A stretch of DNA of 64,000 bases, from positions 62,001-126,000 of the forward strand of contig JAKCPI010031693.1 in assembly GCA_023213315.1 (NCBI GenBank). Reading direction: 5' to 3'. Made by a program: the position numbers and the translations under genes. Below the pieces are notes generated by a model. That model was not told where the DNA came from. It made no database searches and was given only the letters and a program-made list of their open reading frames with translations. This DNA comes from Euborellia annulipes. Lineage: Eukaryota; Arthropoda; Insecta; Dermaptera; Anisolabididae. Every line of letters begins with the position of its first letter. Position 1 is the first letter of the stretch. Below are positions 22,977-34,172 of the stretch, piece by piece.

Positions 22977-24378
22977 TATTAATGTTTAAATGCTTTATAG
23001 TATTAATAAGAAATAATCGAGAGACTATGATCAAATTAAACTGGTCTAATTAAATAAAAAAGGTTGAATCAAATTTTGTAAAAAAAATTGAATTAATAAT
23101 GGAATGAATCAAGATGAGAAGAAAGCATAGTGGTGGAGAATAGAAGAAGCAACTTAAGTTTTTTTTAGATGAGTGACAATTCTAGAATAGGGACCGTGCG
23201 TGAAATATAGAGGCAGCACTATTGCCGAAGTAAGCGCTCTCTAGTTCTTTTGCCAAAGATAGTGAAATCAAAATATTCAGTGAAAACCAGATTAAATACT
23301 TTAACGAGAAAGTAAAAAGTGGAAAAATTAATAAAATACGGATCAAGCAGTACGCAAATTATTTACAGACGAGTAAATTACAAGGTTATTTACGCGTAAA
23401 TTACTTCCTTGTAAATAACTAGGTCGTCGTTTTTAATTAAAATTTACTTACAAATAGGTACTCAAATTTGGCCAAAAAATATTTTATTTAATTAATTGTT
23501 TAATTTTGTACAGTTTATATACTCGTAGATATATTTTGAAATATTTTATTTAGAATAGGCCAAATATAAAATTTTATAAAAATCAGTGTCATTGGGGGGG
23601 GGGGGAGAAGGCAAATGCCCCCGTCCCCCCAAATGACACCACCATTCCAAGTTCCTTATCAGAAACCTAAAAAAATAAAAGCAAACTGAATTCGATTACC
23701 TGATTTTAATTAATTAAGGAAAATAATAAATATACTTACAGAGTTGGGTTTTGTACATGATTTTGCAGTTTTATACAAAAATCGCGGATAAAACTGTATA
23801 AAACATATAATATGATAATATGTATAAAACTGGGATGCGTATGCGCAAACCCGACGAGAAAAGAAATTCAAAAAAAAAAAAAATCATTTATGACTAGAAT
23901 GAGTCCTATTTTTTAAATGCTTTTATTATTATTTATATATAAAAACAAATTTTCAAAAATGCCAGTTGGCAAATGATTGACAGATCTAAATTAAACTTAA
24001 TAAAAGACTGATTTGAGTTTTGCTGTGGTTTGTTTGCAAAAATTTTAACTTTTTGACCCCAGAAAGAATGGCCTAAGCGTTTTTGTTAATGATAACAACT
24101 ATAAAAGTCTAAATACAATTCAATTGAGATTGTCACAGATGTAACAACCTTTATAATCTTAGCTAAATTGTACCTGAAAGCCACAGAATGAGTGGCCGAA
24201 ACGTTGTAATTGTTACCAGGGAACAGGGCCGTAACGAGGGCGTGGCAAAACAGGCGCCCGCCACGGGCGCAACTGGGCTGGGGCGCGAAACAAAGGGGAC
24301 CGACCTAGTTGTGAGCTGCACGAGGTTTTTATTATTTTGAGAATTAAATTTTATTTTGAATATAAAATTTTAAAAATT
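22977..24378. other. CCT2 upstream region and repeats
   Basis: The CCT2 promoter and 5' UTR should lie at about 22980-23330. At 23430-23642 is a degraded relative of the hAT MITE at 35545 (same interior, G and C runs). A degenerate hammerhead-like motif lies at about 24170-24210 (CCTGAAAG..GGCCGAAACGTTG). The start of a hAT-like end (CAGGGCCGTAAC) is at 24225. No gene. Confidence 0.5.
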
Positions 24379-25891
24379 AATACGCCAGCCCCCCCCCCTC
24401 TCCCCCTCACATAAGGTATGAAAAACAGTTAAGAATAAAAAAAAAAAGTGCAGGAGGTGGATTTGAACTCGCGAAGTTTGGTTACGAGAGAATAGAAAAA
24501 AATTGGATGAATTAACCACTTGAGCCACGCTTTATCTAATTAATTTAGAGTAAAATAAGCCATATGAGAAACATGAAATAAAAGAAGTATTAAAAAAATT
24601 TTAATATTACACATATGATATATCATTTTTCATTACTTTTTATGCTGATTAATAATTTATAGTCAAAATTCATTTGGCATGGATAGTTTTCAAATAATTC
24701 AATAGGCAAACGTCAGATTGTTTATGCCTTTATGTAATTAAACCAAAAACTATATCTAACATATGATACATGTAATTAATTCTTGAATTCCCCCTGATTT
24801 CAGAGAACTAAAGCCCTTTTAATTATATGATCTAATTTAGGAGATATTGACGATCAAAGTTAAGTCTATTTTCGACCTTAATGACATCAACACTCAATTT
24901 TCTATATTATCGAAAAAGCTTATTTAGCATTCTCTAATTAAAACCAAATTTTTACCAGAGGTTTATAATTAAAAAATGAGTTTTTTTCTAAAGTTTCATT
25001 GAGATTGGTAAAGAAATAAATAAAATATTGACTATTTTGTAAATTGAGTTTTAGAATTTGGGATCTCGGTTGCAAGCCTAGACCCGCTTCATAGACGGCT
25101 CTCTTTACCCATCCGGGATCCCGAATTCTAAAACTCAATTTACAAAATAGTCAATATTTTATTTATTTCTTTACCGATCTTAATGAAACTTGAGAAAAAT
25201 ACTCATTTTTTAATTATAAATCTCTGGTAAAAATTTGGTTTTAATCAGACAATGCTAAATAAGTTTTTTCGAAAATATATAGAATTGAGTGTTGATGTCA
25301 TTAAAGTCGAAAATAAGCTTAACTTTGATCGCCAATAACTCCCAAATTAGATCATATAATTAAAAGGGCTTTAGTTCTCTAGAATCAGGGGGAATTCAAG
25401 AATTAATTACATGTATCATATGTTAGATATAGTTTTTGGTTTAATTACATAAAGGCATAAACAATCTGACGTTTGTCCTTTGAATTATTTGAAAACTATG
25501 AGTGCTTTTGAAATTTTAATTATAAATTATTAATCCTCATAAAATGTAATGAAAAATGATATATCATATGTGCAATATTAACATTTTTTTAATACTTCTT
25601 TTATTTTATGTTTCTTATATGGCTTATATTTCCATTTAATTAATAAGTTAAATTTGGCTCAGGCGGTTAATTCGTCCTAATTTTTTTCCATTCTCTCGTA
25701 ACCAAGCTTCGCGAGTTCAAATCCACCTCCTGCACTTTTTTTTTAAAATCATATTATCAATTTCCTTTTATTTTAATGCTAACTTATAATTTCATTTATC
25801 TGTCATTATAACGAGAGAAAGGATTTGTGGAATATAAATTTTGGCAATCCTATGTTTAGGGAATTTTGACAAATTTTTAAATAATTTTTTT
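24379..25891. repeat. Large palindromic element with outward-facing tRNA-like units, copy B
   Basis: Same element as copy A without the nested transposon. The left end AATACGCCAGCCCC is identical to copy A. Left-arm tRNA-like unit on minus: A box TGGCTCAAGTGG (24517-24528), B box 24459-24470, then a T run. Right-arm unit on plus: A box TGGCTCAGGCGG (25655-25666), B box GAGTTCAAATCC (25713-25724), and T run from 25736. The arms meet at about 25100, within gggatctcgg..cccgaattc. Both copies end on the right in 'acaaatttttaaataa' plus a T run. Confidence 0.78.
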
Positions 25892-25892
25892 T

Positions 25893-26180
25893 ACTTTCTA
25901 GTATAGAGAAAGTATTGTAATCGTAAAAAAATTCGACTTCGAGATTTTGATGTTTCTCCACGTTTTAGACCTCCCTGAGTCCAAAAATACCATTTTGGGC
26001 ATTATGTCTGTGTGTGTGTGTGAATACGATTGCTTAAAAACCAAAGCAGCCAGATCGATGAAATTTGGTATATGCTCCTTACACTAAAATTGTAGATTTC
26101 TATCAACTTTTGGAGTAAATACGTCACCTGTAAGTAGTACTTTACCTAATAAGTTTTTTCAAAAATTTTGAAATTTTTAA
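25893..26180. repeat. Hairpin-ended dispersed element, longest copy in the window
   Basis: It begins with ACTTTCTAGTATAGAGAAAGT, a terminal hairpin, then 'attgtaatcg' and 'ttcgacttcgagattttgat', a TG microsatellite and 'ccaaagcagccagatcgatg'. The short copies at 799, 20385, 22140 and 40661 are this end in the reverse orientation. No ORF. Similar wording is widespread in arthropod genomes from memory. Confidence 0.65.
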
Positions 26181-26328
26181 TTTCTTTGTTATATTATGAT
26201 AAAATACTCAATTTTAAAAAGTTTTTATTCTTTCACATTTTTTCGAAAACTTAATAGTTTTTGAAATAATCACAGAAAGAAAAAGACATTTTTCGTTAAT
26301 TTTGATAAAAAATCAAAACAAAATCATA

Positions 26329-26779
26329 GAATGTCCCCACTACATAATTCAACGCAATTCTCTACTAAACCAAATCCAACCCCATTTCCGAGATCCACCA
26401 CAATTCATCGATATCCTCCAGAAAACCAATGAAAATATCATCAAGCCCGTTATAGACTATATTAGAACATGCCAGATAAAGCTATAACTGTCCATCATTC
26501 CACGTCAGCATCCCATTATCTTACACTATTGATATGATGTTATTTTATCTTGTTCCTGTACTATGTTCTTTTATTATGTTATTCTATTTTGTTCTTTTAT
26601 AATGTTATTTTACTATGTTTTTTTTATTATGTTCTTTTACTTTGTACTTTTATTGTTATTTTACTATGTTCTTTTATAATGTTGTTTTACTAGTTTACCT
26701 CTTTTTAAGTATTATGTAATTGTATACTTTTACCCAATGGCCTACGGCTGGAAGGGGCAAATAAATAAAAAAAAAAAAA
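26329..26779 (+). mobile_element. 5'-truncated LINE with ORF2 end and poly(A)
   Basis: It encodes the last ~50 residues of a LINE ORF (ECPHYIIQRNSLLNQI...CQIKL, stop at about 26485). After it come a T-rich 3' UTR with irregular repeats of 'ttttactatgttctttta', the phrase 'ggcctacggctggaaggggc' and a poly(A). AAAATCATA at 26320-26328 and 26780-26788 is a 9-bp target duplication. Confidence 0.75.
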
Positions 26780-26987
26780 AAAATCATACAGGTGTCATAA
26801 AAAAAGAGTAAATATAAACAAATGACGTAATTCTAAAAGAATATACGAGAAAGTCTCGGGCAAGTCATTCCCCATATTTTTTTTATTTATGTTGGCATGA
26901 AGGGCACAATTTTATCCAATTACGCTGGCTGGATTTGGAGAACGAATCTGGAGGAGCAAATGAGCAGGGTATTATCACAGATTAATG

Positions 26988-27120
26988 ATATATCATTAAT
27001 GAGGAACTTGGCCAAAAAAATGGTTAGGAAACACTGGATTATGGGGGGGGGGGGGGGAAGGGCGCAAGTTAGACACTTGCCACAGGCGCTTCATACCCTT
27101 GTTACGGCACTGCCAGGGAA
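26988..27120. mobile_element. hAT-like repeat fragment (copy of 15898-16040)
   Basis: It shares the blocks listed for 15898-16040, including a 15-base G run and 'gcgcaagttagacacttgcc'. Confidence 0.6.
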
Positions 27121-27303
27121 TTTCAATTCTTACAAATAAACCACAGTTAAACCGAAAATCAATTTCTTTTACTAATGATAAAAACTGTGAAAGCCTAAAC
27201 TTCAAAATTCTAAAATTTACCTTTTTAAATAATTTTTATAAAGTTTTTTTCTAAAAAAATATAAATATATAATAATTGGGTCTTAGAGAATAAATGAGTA
27301 AGA

Positions 27304-27557
27304 CTGAACGCACGCCAATTGAGCAAAAACGTTTTCGATCAAAATGTTTTGCCCAAGAGGAAAACGTTTTGCTCGATGCCAACGCACACCGATCGAGCAA
27401 AAACGATTTCGGACAAAGCATTTTGTTCGATGATGTCGGATCATGACCAATTGTGTTTTGTCTCTTCGTATGCGTTGACCCATAGAAAAGCATTGAAAAA
27501 AGTTTCAGGCAAAAACGTTTTGTTCGAGAAAGATTTTGCTCGATCGGTGTGCGTTCA
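27304..27557. mobile_element. MITE with long inverted ends and repeated GAGCAAAA sites
   Basis: The ends TGAACGCACGCCAATTGAGC and GCTCGATCGGTGTGCGTTCA are inverted repeats with few mismatches. Inside, (G)AGCAAAA/TTTTGCTC occurs repeatedly in both orientations, with 'aaaacgttttg' palindromes. I could not find a clear target duplication. No coding capacity. Confidence 0.6.
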
Positions 27558-27784
27558 TTCTAAATATAAGAAAATATTTTTATGTATATATACAATGCAT
27601 TTATTTATTATGTTACAATTATTAAACACTTCACAATTAGTCTAATACAGGTGTTGTCTAAAGTTTGTGTATGCAATACATTCTTTTAATACATTAGGCA
27701 TGAACAAAACATAAACAAGATTCAGTATATTCATACTTATTATTTTGAGATTTAATAATACTTTTTTGGATGATTCTATAGAAT

Positions 27785-28012
27785 TGAAGAGAGCAAGTAG
27801 CGGTGCAGCAAATAAAGAGAGCCTTTGGATGCCAAATGCAGAGACGTTTCGGACAAAATTTTATTTGTTCATCCTCAGTCCTTGTTGGCTTTTAACAGGC
27901 TTATACTGAGGATGGACGAATAAAATTTTGAGCAAAACGCCTCCCTTTCGGCATTTGGCATCTAAAGGCTCTCTTTATTTGCTGCACCTGTACTTGCTCT
28001 CTTCCATTTCAT
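27785..28012. mobile_element. Foldback with degraded hammerhead motifs
   Basis: The arms 27790-27885 and 27905-28005 are inverted copies (gagagcaagtagcggtgcag, aaataaagagagcctttgga). The left arm on minus reads CTGAGGA...GTCCGAAACGTC; the right arm has lost the GAAA side. A short spacer separates them. Confidence 0.6.
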
Positions 28013-28299
28013 AACATTAACAGCAACTTCTCTTCAACTTAGATAATTTTATATTCAAAAATAAGATGCTTTCCAAATGTTTTAATTCAAATTTTGTTTT
28101 TGCTTTATTAACCATATAAAAATGCATCTTGAAAGAACAAATTAAGATAAAATTAAAAGCAGTAGTGTAGTTTTTTCTTCTTTTTCTATTATAGAAACCA
28201 AAACAAATATCACTTTTGAATATTTTAAAGCCTTGAGGTAATAGATTTGCCACACCTGTCAGATTCCACTTTTCGGGCCATATAGAGTCTATATTCTAA

Positions 28300-29086
28300 A
28301 ATTAATTTTCCTTATGTTATACTCGGCGGGATAAAACTTGCCAACTCTGCTTACAAATGAAATGTCAGTTGTAGGTTATGTTTACCATATTTAATTTTTG
28401 AATTTTGTTTTTCAATTATTATTTTAACATTTTGATTATATTATTCACTAAATAAAAAGAAAACAACATCGTCAATGCTCTAAAACATTAAAAAATATGA
28501 AAAATATAAGCTCCTAACCTGTATTTTTTTTTTAGGGAGATAGGTTTTTTACAGTTTTATCCATTGGCCTAGTTTTAGTTTTATCCGTGTATAAAACCCT
28601 GTATTATACTCGGCGCGATAAAACTTGCCAACTCTGCCCACAAGAAGCTGCAGGCAATCAGCCGGTATGCACTTTCTCCCTACTCTTCTCTCCCTTAACT
28701 TGACCTAGATCGGCCGCCACATTTTGGATTTAACCCATATAGAACAAATTTTTTAACAAGGACCGGCGTTCACAAGACCGACCTTTATACTATCGTGTCT
28801 TCAAACTATGGCCTTAAAAGAAAACGTTAATAGAGAATTTATCTATGAATAGAGCCATAGAGGGAGGAGTCTATGTGAAGTTTTCTATGTGATCTTTGGC
28901 CGAAAAAATTTTATTTTTATTATTTTCATTATTAATATTATCAATATCATTATTTGTTATATTACTATTTATTCTAAGTTTATTAATCATTTATTATTAT
29001 ATTTTTTTATCTGATGTAATTATATTTAAATTTTTAAAAATCAGTCTTTTTGATTTTGAGTGAAATGATCATTAAAAAGTGATAAA
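28300..29086. other. HDAC11 upstream region with a 37-bp direct repeat
   Basis: 'Ttatactcggcg.gataaaac' followed by 'ttgccaactctgc' occurs at 28317-28355 and 28605-28642. Between and around them are 'gttttatcc' phrases that also occur at 23740-23850. It may be a MITE-like repeat. The HDAC11 promoter should lie just upstream of 29087. Confidence 0.5.
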
Positions 29087-31286
29087 ATGGGTGGTTGGAT
29101 AAATAAGAAGAGATCTGTCGTTACACCTACAAGTGATATTAAACAAACTCAATTATACATAAATGTAGAACGAGATAAATGGCCTATCATCTATAGAAAT
29201 GAATATAATGTTCATTTTATGGGAATAGAAAAATTACATCCTTTTGATGCTTCCAAGTGGAAACATATTTTCAAGGTTTTTATTTTATTCATTAATTTTT
29301 TGTAGATTTTTATTACTTTTTTAGAATAATCTCTCTTTTGTTTTAGTTTCTCAAAGATGTAAACCTTATTTCAGATAATAATATTGTTAAACCTAATAAG
29401 GCTTCTAAAGAAGACTTGCTTGTTGTACATTCCAAAAGATATTTGAATTCCTTAAAAGTGAGTTTTTTTTTAAAACAAGGGAAAGAAATTGTTCTATTCT
29501 TATTTTTTTTTTATTTTAGTGGAGCTGGAACGTTGCATTAATTGCTGAAATACCTTTATTAGCATTTCTTCCTAATGCATTTGTACAATCATGTTATCTT
29601 AAGCCAATGAGGTATATTTTAACTTATTACTATAGGCAAAAGTTATTACTTTTATTCATAGGCGTAGCCAGAAATTTTTGATGGGGGGGATTCAAGAAAA
29701 TTTTTTCAAAAATTTGGAAAATTTAAGACTATTTTAGGGTATTTATAAATCATTTTGGTTTGTAAATATTATATTTTACTAAGAAAATTCTAACTAGTAG
29801 TTTATTTCTTGGACAGGTTTAACGGATGGTATGTATATATAATCATGGATGTCTTATGTTCTGAAGATGGCTATTGAGTTGTGCCGAAACAGCAATGCAT
29901 CTGTCAAGAACTAATAAATTATTAAAAATTTTAATAATTTTTTGATTATATATACATACCATCCGTTAAACCTGTCCAAGAAATAAACTACTAGTTAGAA
30001 TTTTCTTAATATAATTATTGGACTGCATCCACACTCTTTCATTTTAAAATTATATTTTACTTTCTCTTACCCTAAATGAAATATAGTTTGTATTATAGAG
30101 CTTATCTTGTCATGGCTTGGGTCCCATGGGGGGGGGGGTTGAACCCCCAAACCCCCCCCCCCTGGCTACGCCTATGCTTTTATCAGTAGAGAAGAAAAAC
30201 ACCAATTTTTTTAATTAAACCAAATTCTCCTTTAGAAGTCAAAAACCTTAAAATGCTGATGCGATATCTTTCAATTTGAATGTAAATGATCGTAGAGAAG
30301 ATTAATTTTCATATGGCCATATTGATATTTTTCTGGCCGAATGACAATTTCAAAATTAATTCTTTATTTGTTTTACTAGGAGTATGCTTAAGAGAGCTTT
30401 CAAAATATAAAGAATTTTACATACGAAGGGAAAAACCTCTCATAATCCAAATGGGGACACTTGCTAATCTGTACTGTGAGTATCATAGTTGAAGCACAAC
30501 TATATAAAATAATCACATGAGATAACGCATGTGTGTGCTTTAGCTTAGTACCGAGTACACCACCAAAAAGAATCGTTTCGCTTTTGTCCTGTCTAAACTC
30601 AAAAGATTTGTATTTTTTTCTTTTTTTTTTTTTCAAAATATTTTCCTCTAAAAGTGTGGAATTTTTAAAGAAAATTGACAAAGGCAAGGAATTATCAATA
30701 ATAAAAAAAGAGTTGTATTATAAAAATGTTTTTCCTCTCTTTAAAAAAACATGTAAAACTTTTGCTCTTACTCAATATTTGGATTTGTTCACAGAAAGAA
30801 AAAGAATTTTTTTTCAGATATCAGGTAGGAGGCAGTATTCTTGCTGGAAAGTTAGCAATTCAAAGGGGATGGGCTATTAATATTGGGGGAGGGTTTCATC
30901 ATTGTCGTTTTGATAAAGGTGGAGGCTTTTGCCCATTTGCTGACATCACCCTTCTAATAAATTTTCTTTTTAAAGATGAAATGTGCCAAATTAATAAAGC
31001 AATGATCGTTGATTTAGATGCTCATCAGGTCATTATATAATTAAAATTTGTAAAAATTATCAAAAACACTGATATGAACCTATTTTAGGGTAATGGTCAT
31101 GAACGAGATTTTACTAATGTGAGTAATGTTTATATAATAGATATATATAACGGTGGAATTTACCCTCATGATAAAATAGCAAAAAAGAGAATTAATAGAG
31201 CATATGAAATGCCTTTTCATGTTCAAGATGCTGAATATTTAGAAATTGTTGAAAGGTTCGTATTTTTGTATATAATATATATACGA

Positions 31287-31336
<50 letters not shown>

Positions 31337-32810
31337 GGGTATTCTACAAAAATGGGTTAACTCTGGGTCGAATTTGAACTGCACAATTTGTAACTTTGAT
31401 TTCAATTGTTTTTAATAATTTTGATAGACAATAAGTTAATTTTATCCATATAGTAACACTCAGATTTTGTTATTTTATTCAGATATTTTTCAAATTTAAC
31501 ATAAACCAAGGGACTGACGCTCGAATCGAGCTACGCAACTTTGAAATAAAAAAAATAATGTCAATTTATTTAAAATAAAAATTTATGAAATAATAACGCT
31601 TAATAAAGTATCTTAGATTATATCAATATGGATAATAATGATATAAATCTAATAGTTTAAAATAAATTTGCATTTAAATGTTCACTTTTTGAGCTGGTAC
31701 ATCCCAGGAGACTGACATTTTATGGTTAAAAAGACGAACATTTTCATTAAATTTTTTTTTAATTTCAATATTTATCATGTGTGTCCAAAAATTATTAACT
31801 TTTTCTATTACTTGATGATTAAAAAAAGTCAATATGTTTGGTAGTCACTGAATTATTTGCAATTACGCCAAGTTTCCATTTTTATAGAATGACCCATATA
31901 TATTTTTTTTAAATTTTCCTTTTCACGGCCACGGCAACGAAACCATTTGGCCCAATATATATATATTTAATAATATTCATTTTAGTTATTTGGAAGAAGG
32001 ATTACATGAATTTCATCCCGATATAATAGTGTATAATGCTGGGACAGATATTTTAAAAGGTGATATGCTTGGGATGATGGATATAAGTCCAGAGGTAAGC
32101 ATTCATCATAATCGACTGGATCAACTAAATTTTTCTCTAAATAATAATATTTATAAATAAATAAATTATAAGGAAAAAAAAATATTAGAGATTTTATCTA
32201 TTTAAACTATATAAACAAATCTAACTAAATCTATATAAACAAATTAATTCTTTTTTATCAATCATTTAATAATAATACATTTTATTCTCCCTTAATGATA
32301 TGAATTTTAATATAGATTCTTGATAGAGCTCCGCGTTTTTCCAAACCACTTATTTCTCTTAGTAACAACGATAATTTTTGACTATCATTGTCCAATTATA
32401 TTGAGAAATGAATCGATCAAGAAGTTTATTTCTTCCAAATGTCGGGTTTCAAAAGTAGCGTCACAATGGGAGAAATGAGTGTCGAGATACCTTCTCTTTA
32501 TTATATATTTTTAGTTCGTTGTAACCTAACAAAATTATTTTAATTAAAAATATATCAATTATTTATTTGAAATAATTGTAGAATTTATTTGTTATCAAAT
32601 ACATCAAAGCTCTAAATAAAGATAAATTAAAATCTTATTCCTTAGGGTGTTATCAGAAGAGACGAATTGGTATTTATGAAAGCAAGAGAACGTCGAATTC
32701 CAATCGTAATGTTAACAAGTGGAGGTTATTCAAAACGATCAGCTCGTGTTATTGCAGATTCCATAATAAATTTAGCAGATTTAGGCTTGATATCAGGACC
32801 TCAAACATAA
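29087..32810 (+). CDS. HDAC11: Histone deacetylase 11
   Basis: Class IV zinc-dependent deacylase; in vertebrates its main activity is removal of long-chain fatty acyl groups from lysine. Exons 29087-29275, 29347-29457, 29520-29611, 30818-31028, 31089-31255, 31986-32094 and 32646-32810 join in phase to 347 residues, the human length, with an N-terminus about 17 residues longer and a shorter tail. Landmarks: NVHFMGIEKLHPFDASKW near 41-58, EDLLVVHSKRYL, the His pair in GGGFHHC (H158, H159), zinc ligands in DLDAHQ (D198, H200) and YNAGTD (D278), and the active-site Tyr in SGGY (Y321). All catalytic positions are intact. Intron 3 is long because it holds a hAT MITE; intron 5 has a long TA repeat. 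Confidence 0.97.
29657..30176. mobile_element. hAT-type MITE with nested foldback, in HDAC11 intron 3
   Basis: Perfect inverted ends CATAGGCGTAGCCAG / CTGGCTACGCCTATG. The flanks are CTTTTATT (29649-29656) and CTTTTATC (30177-30184). Inside, 29785-30010 is an inverted repeat around a degraded hammerhead-like core (CTGAAGA..GTGCCGAAAC at about 29858-29892). Sister copy at 33664-33916. Confidence 0.85.
31284..31338. repeat. (TA)n microsatellite in HDAC11 intron 5
   Basis: About 25 near-perfect AT dinucleotides with one or two G interruptions. ORFs across it are artefacts. Confidence 0.9.
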
Positions 32811-34172
32811 AAATAAAATTATTTTTCGATGACGTTTAAAATATGCTTTGTTTGTTCATCCAAAATTAAGAAATTATATACGTATATAATAAATACTCAA
32901 AAATATAAACATGTAACTGAATTTAGATATAAGTTGAATGTTGGATTTATTATGTCATAGGGAATTCTCAAAAAATTAAATGTTTTCTATTACTTAAAAT
33001 AATAATTGTTGTTATTTTTGGTGTACTTAACAAAGTTAATATCACAAGTATTTACTATAAATCTTTTATATAATAATCCAACTTATATAGTTTTTTTTGA
33101 TTTATAAAGACATTGAGTTTTCCAAAAAAAAATAGGGCCTAAAAATAAAATTTTAAGATGCCAAAATAAAACTAATGATATTGATATTATTTTTTTGAAA
33201 AAATAGAATGTAGAATTTAAAAATGAAAAAAAAAAAAAAAATTTTTTATCACTTATAAAACTTTGATAATGGAAAAATTATACAAATACGTATTAATATA
33301 ACACATCTAGTGAGTGTTTCTATAAATATGTAAACTTTGAGAATTCAATTCAATTTAAATAAACTTTAATTTGAAAAAAATTAATTAAAATACAAAGTCA
33401 GGATAAATCACTGGATATAATATTTTATGAGATAATAAAGTTATTTTGGGCTCCCTTGTGAATTTTTGCATTTCATTTTATCTAAAATCTTTCCAATAAA
33501 TTCAAGACACAATGGTTGGGAACTATAGACTGAGAGACTTTTCTTTCTTCCTTCTTTTCCTACTCGACGGCTCTACTCACTCTTATTTACTATTAAAAAA
33601 TGGTCATTAAAACAATGAAATGCAAAAATACAATATAGACTATATATTAATGTACCAATGTACCATAGGCGTAGCCAGAAATATTTGATGTGGGGGGGGG
33701 GGGTTCAAGAAAATTTTTTCATACATTTGAAAAATTTAAGATTATTTTTGGGTATTTATAAATCATTTTGGTTGTTTTTTTTAGAGCTAGAGTAAATTAT
33801 TATATTTTACTTTCTCTTACCCTATATGTAATATAATTTGTATTATAGAGCTTAAATATCTAGTCATGGCTTGGGAGGGGGAGTTTGAGCCCCCCCCCCT
33901 CGTGGCTACGCCTATGCAGTGTACAGTATCTTATAGTTCAAATATTAATTCGTTTCCACTCCAAATATGGAACTCTTTACAAAGAAAAGTTTTACTCAAA
34001 TACTGATTTTCAATATAATTATGGAAATGTATATTAATTATATGTAATAATAATTATATTTATTATTAATATAATTTATCTTAAAAATGGAATTAATAAA
34101 TTATATATTTTGGTTTAATTAAGAATTCAATTTTTTACCTTATTAATTTTGATATGACATTAAATTATTTTT
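32811..34172. other. Convergent intergenic region between HDAC11 and the RIBC2-like gene
   Basis: AT-rich 3' flanks of two converging genes, with a hAT MITE at 33664-33916. No gene seen. Confidence 0.6.
33664..33916. mobile_element. hAT-type MITE, sister of 29657-30176
   Basis: The same ends, CATAGGCGTAGCCAG / TGGCTACGCCTATG. Flanks are CAATGTAC (33656-33663) and CAGTGTAC (33917-33924), 7 of 8 identical. It lacks the nested foldback, so it shows the simpler form of the family. Confidence 0.88.

Noticed and set aside
31119..31415. ORFs across the TA repeat
   Set aside because: The Tyr-Ile runs come from the (TA)n microsatellite; only 31089-31255 is a real HDAC11 exon.
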